Counted from the first letter of the stretch, positions 1 through 5,292 are shown. The stretch is DNA of 6,050 bases from Cytophagales bacterium (GCA_025455595.1 JALOMD010000202.1:1-6050); one strand, 5' to 3'. Notes: generated from the letters alone by a model not told the origin. Numbers and translations: made by a program.

Positions 1-938
1 GCGCGGCGTTCCGCACGTTCAAAGACCAAGTGATTTTCGAGAAAACGGAAGTGGTGAGCGGCGGCGGCACGCCGTACACGGTTTTCACGCCGTACAGCAG
101 AAAGTGGAAAAGCCAACTCACCGATGCGCACTTGCAGCCGCACGAATGCGCCGCGCATTTCGGCAACTTGCATCGCTTCAACGCCGAGCCGATTCCGACG
201 CTGGCTGAGATGAATTTCACACCGTCGGCCATTGCGTTGCCGCCCTCAACCGTATCCGAGCAACTGCTGGTCAACTACGCCAAAACCCGCGACTACCCGG
301 CTGTGCAAGGCACCTCGCGGCTGGGGCTGCACCTGCGGTTCGGCACGGTGAGCGTCCGGCATCTGGTGGATTTGGCCCGGCGGCACAGCGACACGTGGCT
401 CACCGAACTGATTTGGCGCGACTTTTTCATGATGATTCTGGCGAACTTTCCGCACGTTGAGAAAAACGCCTGCAAACCCGCCTACGACCGCATCTGTTTC
501 CGCAACAACCCCGACGAGTTCCGTCGCTGGTGCGACGGGCAAACCGGCTACCCGATTGTGGATGCGGGCATGAGGCAACTCAACGCCACGGGCTTCATGC
601 ACAACCGGGTGCGGATGATTACCGCCAGTTTCCTGATCAAGCACCTGTTGGTGGACTGGCGTTGGGGCGAGGCGTACTTTGCTCGCAAACTACTTGACTA
701 TGACTTGGCGAGCAACAACGGCAACTGGCAGTGGGCCGCAGGCAGCGGCTGCGACGCGGCCCCGTATTTCCGCGTGTTCAACCCCGAAGCACAGACGCAG
801 AAGTTCGACAAAGCCAACGACTATATCTGCTTCTGGGTGCCGGAGGTGGGCACGTCCGCCTACCCGAAGCCGATGGTTGACCACGCCTTCGCCCGCGACC
901 GGGTGCTGAAAACCTACCGGGAAGCACTGGCAAAATGA
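1..938 (+). CDS. phrB: Deoxyribodipyrimidine (CPD) photolyase, class I, 5'-truncated by window
   Basis: Light-driven flavoenzyme that splits cyclobutane pyrimidine dimers in DNA; cytoplasmic, binds FAD. The reading frame is open from base 3, so the GTG at 30 is internal; 311 residues are visible, and by comparison with E. coli PhrB about 140 N-terminal residues (most of the antenna-chromophore domain) are missing. Visible family marks: ELIWRD (Trp at 414-416, the dimer-stacking Trp277 position of E. coli), TGYPIVDAGMRQL, HNR at 600-608, the FAD-contacting Asn codon at 714 in ASNNGNWQW, then GCDAAPYFRVFNP. The Trp pair WQW is at 726-734 and the DWRWGE Trp at 657. Oddity: the position matching E. 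coli Trp306, the surface member of the electron-transfer triad, is Phe (498-500). The TGA stop (936-938) overlaps the first unit of a tandem repeat. Family assignment is secure; the symbol follows E. coli usage. Confidence 0.95.
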   Translation, partial: AAFRTFKDQVIFEKTEVVSGGGTPYTVFTPYSRKWKSQLTDAHLQPHECAAHFGNLHRFNAEPIPTLAEMNFTPSAIALPPSTVSEQLLVNYAKTRDYPAVQGTSRLGLHLRFGTVSVRHLVDLARRHSDTWLTELIWRDFFMMILANFPHVEKNACKPAYDRICFRNNPDEFRRWCDGQTGYPIVDAGMRQLNATGFMHNRVRMITASFLIKHLLVDWRWGEAYFARKLLDYDLASNNGNWQWAAGSGCDAAPYFRVFNPEAQTQKFDKANDYICFWVPEVGTSAYPKPMVDHAFARDRVLKTYREALAK

Positions 939-971
939 AGTACGATTTACGAGGTACGAAGTACGATTTTA
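937..971. repeat. Heptad tandem array, unit GANNTAC
   Basis: Four consecutive 7-bp units (GAAGTAC, GATTTAC, GAGGTAC, GAAGTAC) followed by a partial fifth (GATTTTA). The array starts on the last two bases of the photolyase stop codon. The 12-mer gaagtacgattt recurs exactly at 937 and 958, three units apart. Function unknown; it resembles the heptanucleotide STRR repeats described in cyanobacteria in form, not in sequence. Confidence 0.8.
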
Positions 972-977
972 GTTAAG

Positions 978-991
978 AGGTCAGAGGTCAG
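978..991. repeat. Two-unit heptad direct repeat, unit AGGTCAG
   Basis: AGGTCAG occurs twice back to back, again with a 7-bp period but a different unit from the array just upstream. It leads directly into the hairpin at 997-1023. Confidence 0.6.
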
Positions 992-996
992 ACGGG

Positions 997-1023
997 CGTT
1001 TTGGGCGTTTTTTACCCAAAACG
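997..1023 (+). terminator. Hairpin family copy 1; possible photolyase terminator
   Basis: A 9-bp perfect stem, cgttttggg (997-1005) with cccaaaacg (1015-1023), closes a 9-nt T-rich loop and is followed by a short T run (attttcc). It lies 58 bp past the photolyase stop, so it could end that transcript. It is one of six related hairpins in this window (see 1842, 1987, 4433, 5293, 5444). Several of the others sit where a terminator makes no sense, so termination may be a side effect of a dispersed repeat. Confidence 0.5.
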
Positions 1024-1036
1024 ATTTTCCAAAAAA

Positions 1037-1121
1037 TGGCAACACGGATCGAACGGATGCAACAGATTGGAATGGATTGAATCCGTTTTCTATCCGTTTC
1101 ATCCGTTCGATCCGTGTGCCA
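1037..1121. repeat. 85-bp inverted repeat with 18-bp perfect arms
   Basis: The arm at 1042-1059 (acacggatcgaacggatg) is the exact reverse complement of 1100-1117; after a one-base bulge, tggc (1037-1040) also pairs with gcca (1118-1121). The interior holds more atccgtt copies at 1081, 1092, 1101 and a variant at 1110, the last three spaced 9 bp apart. The right arm lies inside the 3' end of the neighbouring minus-strand gene and supplies its last codons and stop. No transposase is present. Confidence 0.9.
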
Positions 1122-1803
1122 TGGGTTGGGGGAGGCGTTTCCGGTAATACCGAATCCACCGGCTGATGCCGATGCCGCCGATGAGGCCAGGGGCTATCCA
1201 CAGCACCAAGCCCGGCAGTGGCACGTAGTGGCCGTTGACCACGCAGAACGCCGTCACCGTGGCGATGTACGCACTCAGCATCCGCGATAGGTGCGTAAAA
1301 AACCACGCCATTTTCTTGCTATCCGGCTGGCCGTGCTGTCGGTATCGCCACCAGTCGGCCCACGCGATGCGGGCTTGGAACGCCCCGAACACCGCGTACA
1401 GCACGCCGTAGAAAACGTTCGGCTCCTTGGCCGTCAAAAACCATCCACTCAACCCCAACATAGCCACACCCGCCGCCATGCCGATGCCGCTGAGCAGTCG
1501 GTCGGCCAAGCGGACGGGTTCGGTTTTCTTTTTGTAACGAATCGTAGCCACGCCCGTGTACGCGAGGTAAAAGCTGAAAATGCCGATGAACATCAGGAAA
1601 AGCCGACTCGAAGCATACGGCTTGATGAAAAACGTGAGCACTGCTGAGGCCGAAACCGCCATCATGGCCCAAAAGAATACTTTTCCGGCAACGGTGTGTG
1701 CTTTGCCGCCCTTTTTGGCGAACATCGGCACCAGCCCAACCGTCAAGGCCGTGAATCCGGCGGCGATGTGGACAATTAGTGTGAGTTGTTGCAAGGTTTT
1801 CAT
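1099..1803 (-). CDS. DUF2306-like multi-pass inner-membrane protein
   Basis: A 234-residue integral membrane protein with about seven hydrophobic helices (near residues 8-28, 40-60, 67-88, 104-124, 129-147, 168-188, 196-214). It has the pattern of DUF2306-type predicted membrane proteins: His12 and a following Gly in helix 1, a short loop KKGGKAHTVAGKVF with His36, and a late helix starting HLSRMLSAYIAT (His171). Conserved histidines in a membrane bundle invite speculation about metal or haem binding, but no function is established and I assign none. The ATG at 1801-1803 starts a natural first helix; no Shine-Dalgarno or TAnnTTTG promoter is seen upstream. The C-terminal HGSNG and the TGA stop (1099-1101) are encoded by the right arm of the inverted repeat at 1037-1121, so the ancestral end may have been slightly different. 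Confidence 0.85.
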   Translation of the reverse strand: MKTLQQLTLIVHIAAGFTALTVGLVPMFAKKGGKAHTVAGKVFFWAMMAVSASAVLTFFIKPYASSRLFLMFIGIFSFYLAYTGVATIRYKKKTEPVRLADRLLSGIGMAAGVAMLGLSGWFLTAKEPNVFYGVLYAVFGAFQARIAWADWWRYRQHGQPDSKKMAWFFTHLSRMLSAYIATVTAFCVVNGHYVPLPGLVLWIAPGLIGGIGISRWIRYYRKRLPQPMAHGSNG

Positions 1804-1821
1804 GGTGTTTGTTTGTCAGTG

Positions 1822-1839
1822 TGTTAAGAAGTTGTTAAG
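1822..1839. repeat. Short direct repeat tgttaag x2 upstream of DUF2306-like gene
   Basis: tgttaag occurs at 1822-1828 and 1833-1839, 11 bp apart (about one helical turn), 19-36 bp upstream of the minus-strand start codon at 1803. It could be a factor-binding site, but only the repeat itself is visible. Confidence 0.35.
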
Positions 1840-1841
1840 TG

Positions 1842-1870
1842 GCGTTTTGGGCAATTTTTGCCCAAAACGC
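1842..1870. repeat. Hairpin family copy 2 (perfect 13-bp stem)
   Basis: gcgttttgggcaa (1842-1854) pairs perfectly with ttgcccaaaacgc (1858-1870) around a 3-nt ttt loop. It sits 38 bp upstream of the start of the minus-strand DUF2306-like gene, so it would lie in or near that gene's promoter or leader. Confidence 0.9.
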
Positions 1871-1872
1871 AG

Positions 1873-1983
1873 TTGTCAGAACCCTGATTCGTAGGATTGA
1901 GAGATTGCCTTGATTTAATTAAAACTTGGTTGAAAACAGAAATCATGTTTATCTTTTAATCCTACGAATCAGGGTTCTGACAA
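1873..1983. repeat. Perfect 26-bp inverted repeat, 59-bp spacer
   Basis: The arms 1873-1898 and 1958-1983 are exact reverse complements. The arm begins ttgtcagaaccctgattcg and ends taggatt. The related arms at 5327-5364 and 5404-5444 share gtcagaacc and tgattcg. Confidence 0.95.
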
Positions 1984-1986
1984 TGC

Positions 1987-2021
1987 CAGCCGTTTTAAGC
2001 AAAAACTGCCCAAAACGCCTG
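1987..2021 (-). terminator. Hairpin family copy 3; possible terminator of the beta-barrel gene
   Basis: Lies 3-37 bp past the stop of the minus-strand beta-barrel gene. Outer pairs cag/ctg and cgtttt (1991-1996) with aaaacg (2012-2017) enclose an inner stem in which the top strand has A-C mismatches (1997/2011, 1998/2010, 2002/2006). Read from the minus strand these become G-U wobble pairs, so the RNA of the beta-barrel transcript would fold fully. No U run follows on that strand, so a terminator role is only a possibility. Confidence 0.5.
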
Positions 2022-2024
2022 CCT

Positions 2025-3338
2025 TCATTTGCGATTTGCTTGATACACTTTATTGCGTCCGAAGAAGTGCACCCACTGGATGAAGTTGAATTCCAAGTGG
2101 TTGAACATCACTTTTTCGCCTTCGGCAATCAGGTGCAGGTTGGGAGTCCAGCGCAGATTGGTGCGCAGCAGACTGGTGCCGGTTCGCGTCACCCGGATGT
2201 CCCAGCCCGCAATGATGCCCAAGGCCGGTTTAAGCTCGGCGGTACGCTGCCCGTTGTCGGTGAACGTCAGACTTTCCACCGAAAGCGTCGGGCCGACGTA
2301 CGGCACAAAACCGTGGTAGTTGCCCAGAAACTTGTACGCTTCGAGCATGAACGAACGCCGCCTGCGCCATAGCTCGGTGTCGAACGCCTCCTGTCGGCTG
2401 CTCATGCGGCGGTACGAAACGCCGATATTCAGGTCGGGCTTGCCGAAATAGCGGCCGAATGTGAAATCAAGCATGAGGTCGCTGCTTTGGTCGTCGTTCA
2501 AGTACGGGTGGTAGGCGGCCGTGTACGGCGACCGGGCAACTTCCAACGCCGACGACGGACCAATGCCGACGTACCAAGTGCTGAGGCGGCGGTATTTTTT
2601 CAGCAGTTTCAGCTTGGCGTTTTCCTGCCGGGCACTTTCGGCGGAGGCCATGCTCCGGTCGGTGTCAATGTAGCGGGTGAGGCCGATGTTGAACGACAAC
2701 GGGTTGAGTGTCACGTTGCCGAATTGAGTCGGCGAAAGGGCGTACTGGAAATCGTTGTTGAGCAGATAGTGCAGCCCCGCCGTGAAATGCCACTTTTGCG
2801 AGGTGTATGTCACGCCCAATTGCAGCGGCGACACCCAGCGTTCGTATTTCGGGAAGCCGCGCCCTTCGTCCACACCTACCGATGCGTGCCCGTAAACCAA
2901 CCGCCGGAAACTAATGCCCGCATAGGGCGACAACCGGCCCGGTTTCAGCCGCCACGGGTACACCCGCGCCCCGGTTTCCACACCGCTGCGATACAGCCAG
3001 TCAGAAAAACCGGACGGACGTTGGGCCAGGAAAAAGGGAAGCGGAAACGTGACGTAGAAATCGGCGTGGCCCCAGAAGTGCATTCCGCCGATGGTGAGCC
3101 GGGGAATGGCCGAGACGCCGAAACGGGTATTGGACACGCCACCAGTACGGGAAACGTAGTCGGCGGTGCCGCCGGATTGCACCAGCACGTCGCCGCCGAA
3201 GTGCGTCCACGCGAACCGGGTGCTTTTGCGCAGGTATTGCTCGGTGTAAACGGTGTCGCCTTCTTGGGCGTGCGTCGGCAAATGGACAGAGGTCAAGGTC
3301 GCCAAAAGGGACAGGATTACGAAAGGATAGCGTTTCAT
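2025..3338 (-). CDS. Predicted outer-membrane beta-barrel protein, unknown function
   Basis: 437 residues. A typical Sec signal peptide opens the protein: MKRYP, a hydrophobic stretch at residues 6-19, and THA-QEG, giving likely cleavage after Ala24. No lipobox is present. The rest is a run of alternating-polarity, aromatic-rich strands with short turns (for example RFGVSAIPRLTIGGMHFWGH, LSPYAGISFRRLVYGHA, WHFTAGLHYLLNN, LNIGVSYRRMSS, LRTNLRWTPNLHLIA), as expected for an outer-membrane barrel. Residues 230-253 (ASAESARQENAKLKLLKKYR) form a charged, helix-prone insert between two barrel-like halves. There is no plug or TonB-box signature, so it is not a SusC-type receptor. ATG at 3336-3338, preceded by a good Bacteroidota promoter. 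The upstream gene on the same strand is a LytTR regulator 102 bp away, which may control it (inference). Specific family not recognised. Confidence 0.85.
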   Translation of the reverse strand: MKRYPFVILSLLATLTSVHLPTHAQEGDTVYTEQYLRKSTRFAWTHFGGDVLVQSGGTADYVSRTGGVSNTRFGVSAIPRLTIGGMHFWGHADFYVTFPLPFFLAQRPSGFSDWLYRSGVETGARVYPWRLKPGRLSPYAGISFRRLVYGHASVGVDEGRGFPKYERWVSPLQLGVTYTSQKWHFTAGLHYLLNNDFQYALSPTQFGNVTLNPLSFNIGLTRYIDTDRSMASAESARQENAKLKLLKKYRRLSTWYVGIGPSSALEVARSPYTAAYHPYLNDDQSSDLMLDFTFGRYFGKPDLNIGVSYRRMSSRQEAFDTELWRRRRSFMLEAYKFLGNYHGFVPYVGPTLSVESLTFTDNGQRTAELKPALGIIAGWDIRVTRTGTSLLRTNLRWTPNLHLIAEGEKVMFNHLEFNFIQWVHFFGRNKVYQANRK

Positions 3339-3363
3339 GTTGCGTCTCGAATTGGTTTCGAGG

Positions 3364-3400
3364 CAAAACTATCCGCCGTACACATGCCCCGCTTGACAAA
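3364..3400 (-). promoter_or_regulatory. Bacteroidota-type promoter for the beta-barrel gene
   Basis: On the minus strand TAGTTTTG (3371 to 3364) is a perfect TAnnTTTG -7 element, 25 bp upstream of the ATG. A TTTG at 3400-3397 could be the -33 element, but the 25-nt gap is longer than usual, so the upstream half is uncertain. This implies the gene can be transcribed independently of lytTR. Confidence 0.6.
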
Positions 3401-3432
3401 GGGCCGTCCGACAAGGTTTTGGGATGTTTGAC

Positions 3433-3515
3433 AAACAGCCTCACCCCCGGCCCCTCTCCGAAGGAGAGGGGAGAAAGAAGCCCCCTCCTTCGGAGGGGGT
3501 TGGGGGAGGCTGTTT
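3433..3515. repeat. GC-rich clover-like palindrome with two internal hairpins
   Basis: Outer stem: aaacagcct (3433-3441) with aggctgttt (3507-3515), continued by ccccc (3444-3448) with ggggg (3502-3506). Inside are two perfect hairpins: cccctctcc / ggagagggg (3451-3459 / 3463-3471, loop gaa) and ccccctcc / ggaggggg (3481-3488 / 3492-3499, loop ttc). This is the CCTCACCCCCGGCCCCTCTCC type of dispersed bacterial repeat, recalled from general experience. It overlaps the last 23 codons and stop of the minus-strand LytTR gene and could also act as its terminator. Confidence 0.9.
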
Positions 3516-4388
3516 CTTCACGATTTGCGAATACTTGCGGGCTACGGGGATGGGTGTTTCCAGACCGTCGAGGTGGAGTTTGTAGCCTTGGGCGTTGCCG
3601 GAAACCGAACGCACTTTTGCCAGATTCACGATGTACGACCGGTGGCAGCGCACCACGGCCGGCACGGTGATTTGCGTTTCCAAGCGGCTCAGGCTGCTGC
3701 GAACCAGTTCCTTGCCGATTTTGCCGTTTCCGCCGGTGGCGGATTTTTCATTTTTTGCCCAAAACACCGTCGAGTAGTTGTCGCTGGACTCGATGTAGAG
3801 CAAGTCGGTCAAGGCAATCGTCAGCCGATCTTTGCCGTTCTCGGCCACCAGTTCAATGGTTTCGGGGCGTTCGGCGGTGGCGGATTGAACAGGGGAGGAG
3901 GCCGGGTTTTGGGCAACTGTCGCCGGGGCGGAGTATTTGCGCAGTAGATAGACGTAGTTGCTGAGCGGGATGAGTACACTGGGGAACACGCCCACGGCAA
4001 ACGTGGTGGAAAGCGTGCCGAAGAAATCTCGCCAGGAAAACGCGCTGATACCGACCAAGTTGGCGTACAAATGATTGCCCGCGCCGACCGACAGCAGAAT
4101 AAACAGTGTCCAGCCGATGGCCTTGCCCACCGTCCAGTGCGTTTCGGCAAAAAAACGCGAAAAAACACATTTCAACACCACCAAGTCGAAGGTCACTATT
4201 ACAGCCGTGACCAAGCCGTAGCCCGCCAAATACCAAGTTTTGTGCGGCGCGTCCCAGTTGCCGATGCCGAACGGTTGGAAAAACCACAAGAAACAGAACA
4301 CGAACACGCCTGTCAGTCCCGCCGCCGCTGCGTTGCGTCGCGGCGACCCAGACTGCGGGTAAGGCTGTTGCAGAATGCGCGGAAACAT
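3441..4388 (-). CDS. Membrane-anchored LytTR-family transcriptional regulator
   Basis: 315 residues. Four transmembrane helices near residues 22-40, 52-72, 88-110 and 122-148, a flexible linker rich in Ala/Pro/Ser (152-175), and a C-terminal LytTR DNA-binding domain (about 178-293) with its hallmarks: LLYIESSDNYSTVFW, LVRSSLSRLE, VVRCHRSYIVNLAKV and LETPIPVARKYSQIV. There is no receiver domain, so it is not a classical response regulator; the membrane part presumably senses or is held by a partner (inference). A loop of about ten residues (AKNEKSATGGNGKIG) makes the second strand region longer than typical. The last 22 residues (294-315) are Pro/Gly/Ser-rich and encoded wholly by the palindrome at 3433-3515. 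ATG at 4386-4388; a heptad array begins 6 bp upstream. The likely local target is the downstream beta-barrel gene (inference). Confidence 0.92.
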   Translation of the reverse strand: MFPRILQQPYPQSGSPRRNAAAAGLTGVFVFCFLWFFQPFGIGNWDAPHKTWYLAGYGLVTAVIVTFDLVVLKCVFSRFFAETHWTVGKAIGWTLFILLSVGAGNHLYANLVGISAFSWRDFFGTLSTTFAVGVFPSVLIPLSNYVYLLRKYSAPATVAQNPASSPVQSATAERPETIELVAENGKDRLTIALTDLLYIESSDNYSTVFWAKNEKSATGGNGKIGKELVRSSLSRLETQITVPAVVRCHRSYIVNLAKVRSVSGNAQGYKLHLDGLETPIPVARKYSQIVKKQPPPTPSEGGGFFLPSPSERGRG

Positions 4389-4393
4389 GAGTT

Positions 4394-4426
4394 AATTCAG
4401 AATTATGAATTTTGAATTCAGAATTG
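4394..4426. repeat. Heptad tandem array, unit AATTNNG
   Basis: Units AATTCAG, AATTATG, AATTTTG, AATTCAG and a final AATTG give a clean 7-bp period. The array occupies the immediate upstream region of lytTR (start codon at 4388), so promoter or leader of that gene must be inside or beyond it. It faces a second array of the same unit at 4470-4495 across a hairpin. Confidence 0.85.
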
Positions 4427-4432
4427 AATGGC

Positions 4433-4469
4433 CGTTGTTTTGGCTGTTTTTGCCTAAAACGTCTTTTTT
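4433..4469 (+). terminator. Hairpin family copy 4 with downstream T run
   Basis: gttttggc (4437-4444) pairs with gcctaaaac (4452-4460) with one bulged T, followed by gtctttttt, which resembles an intrinsic terminator for top-strand transcription. No top-strand gene precedes it, so it is probably another copy of the dispersed hairpin; it could block antisense reading toward kdsB. Confidence 0.45.
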
Positions 4470-4495
4470 AATTCAGAATTCTGAATTCTGAATTG
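4470..4495. repeat. Heptad tandem array, unit AATTCWG, overlapping kdsB 3' end
   Basis: AATTCAG, AATTCTG, AATTCTG, AATTG with a 7-bp period. It encodes the last residues (NSEF and part of the preceding Gln) and the stop codon of kdsB on the minus strand. Confidence 0.85.
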
Positions 4496-5222
4496 CCACC
4501 AGCGTTCTCTCCAAATCTTCCGGCGTTTCGATGCACACGCTTTCGATGTCAGTGAACGCCACTTTGATGCGGTAGCCGTTTTCAATCCAACGGAGTTGCT
4601 CCAGCGACTCGGCTTGCTCCAACGCCGACACGGGCAGTTTGGTGACGGCCGCCAGCACGTCGCGGCGATAGGCGTACAGACCCACGTGCTTGTAAAACGT
4701 GTGTTTGGACAGCCAGTTTTCCATCGCCTCGCCGCGCACGAACGGAATCACGCTGCGGCTGAAATAAATGGCCTCCTGCCGGGTGTTGATGACCACGTGG
4801 GCTTCGCCCGGATCGGTGAGGGTGCGGTAGTCTTCAATCGGCTTGATGAGCGTCGCCAGCTCGGTGTCCGGCGACAAAACGGCCGCCAGCGTGTCAATCT
4901 GCGCGGGCTGGATGAACGGCTCGTCGCCTTGGATGTTCACCACGAAATCGTATTGCCCGCCGATGAGTTCGGCCGCCTCGTGGCAACGGTCGGTTCCGCT
5001 CGGATGGTCGGGGCGGGTCATTACCACGTCGCCGCCGAAACCGCGCACGTGGCTGAATATCCGCTCGTCGTCGGTCGCCACCGCCACCGCCGCCAACGAC
5101 TGGGCTTTGCGTGCCTGTTCGTACACACGTTGCACCATGGTTTTTCCGGCAATGTCGGCCAGCATTTTGCCGGGGAAACGGGTGGAGGCGTATCGGGCGG
5201 GGATGATGCCGAGGATGTTCAT
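4473..5222 (-). CDS. kdsB: 3-deoxy-manno-octulosonate cytidylyltransferase (CMP-Kdo synthetase)
   Basis: Activates Kdo with CTP to CMP-Kdo for lipid A-core (LPS) assembly; cytoplasmic. The 249-residue product matches the usual KdsB length (248 in E. coli). Motifs: nucleotide-binding N-terminus GIIPARYASTRFPGK (residues 5-19; Arg10, Ser13, Lys19), RPDHPSGTDR (70-79), VNIQGDEPFI (95-104) with the metal-binding Asp100, SRSVIPF (155-161), YKHVGLYAY (177-185), LEQLRWIENG (207-216) and TPEDL (233-237), whose Asp236 is probably the second metal ligand. The start is set at the ATG at 5220-5222 because MNILGIIPARY is the normal KdsB N-terminus; an in-frame ATG at 5285 would add 21 residues read from a tandem repeat and is rejected. 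The C-terminal NSEF is encoded by repeat sequence. Confidence 0.96.
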   Translation of the reverse strand: MNILGIIPARYASTRFPGKMLADIAGKTMVQRVYEQARKAQSLAAVAVATDDERIFSHVRGFGGDVVMTRPDHPSGTDRCHEAAELIGGQYDFVVNIQGDEPFIQPAQIDTLAAVLSPDTELATLIKPIEDYRTLTDPGEAHVVINTRQEAIYFSRSVIPFVRGEAMENWLSKHTFYKHVGLYAYRRDVLAAVTKLPVSALEQAESLEQLRWIENGYRIKVAFTDIESVCIETPEDLERTLVAIQNSEF

Positions 5223-5230
5223 AAACGGAA

Positions 5231-5253
5231 GGTTACAGGTTACAGGTTCAAGG
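5231..5253. repeat. Heptad tandem array, unit GGTTACA, in kdsB leader
   Basis: GGTTACA twice, then GGTTCAA and GG: a 7-bp period. The array lies 8 bp upstream of the kdsB start codon (minus strand), between the candidate promoter and the gene, so it would be in the untranslated leader. Confidence 0.75.
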
Positions 5254-5260
5254 TTTGGTG

Positions 5261-5268
5261 CAAAGGTG
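5261..5268 (-). promoter_or_regulatory. Candidate -7 element for kdsB
   Basis: Minus-strand CACCTTTG differs from TAnnTTTG only at the first base and lies about 40 bp upstream of the kdsB ATG. A TTTG lies further upstream at 5286-5283, but the 14-nt gap is shorter than usual. Weak call. Confidence 0.3.
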
Positions 5269-5292
5269 CTAAGAAACCACAGCAAAACCAGC

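Larger units (their letters stand above)
1842..2021. repeat. Composite repeat element copy 1 (hairpin - inverted repeat - hairpin)
   Basis: About 180 bp filling most of the 221-bp gap between two minus-strand genes. In order: a perfect hairpin (1842-1870), a perfect 26-bp inverted-repeat arm (1873-1898), a 59-bp AT-rich spacer, the opposite arm (1958-1983), and a second imperfect hairpin (1987-2021). The spacer edges continue the palindrome weakly (agattgccttgatt-like on one side, agataaacatgattt when read from the other). A diverged copy in the same orientation and order lies at 5293-5484. There is no coding capacity; the form is that of a MITE-like or REP-like non-autonomous element. Target-site duplications are not evident. 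Confidence 0.85.

Noticed and set aside
30..32. GTG as photolyase start
   Set aside because: The frame is open upstream to the window edge and codes for family-like sequence (TFKDQVIFEK), so the gene begins outside the window.
937..1121. CRISPR-like array from the many short repeats after the photolyase
   Set aside because: Units are 7-9 bp, contiguous, of several different sequences, and there are no unique spacers of regular length or cas genes.
1842..2021. Insertion sequence
   Set aside because: No transposase or remnant lies between the arms and no target duplication is visible; only a non-autonomous element can be supported.
1926..2372. 148-residue plus-strand open frame spanning the composite element and the beta-barrel 3' end
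   Set aside because: It starts inside the inverted-repeat spacer and runs antisense to a well-supported gene; no domain features.
2487..3431. 314-residue open frame antisense to the beta-barrel gene
   Set aside because: Arg/Pro/Gly/Val-rich shadow of a GC-rich gene; no recognisable domain, and the opposite frame has a signal peptide and promoter.
5223..5285. N-terminal extension of kdsB from an upstream in-frame ATG at 5285
   Set aside because: The 21 extra residues are read from the GGTTACA array, and the KdsB family begins at MxILGIIPARY, which matches the ATG at 5222.
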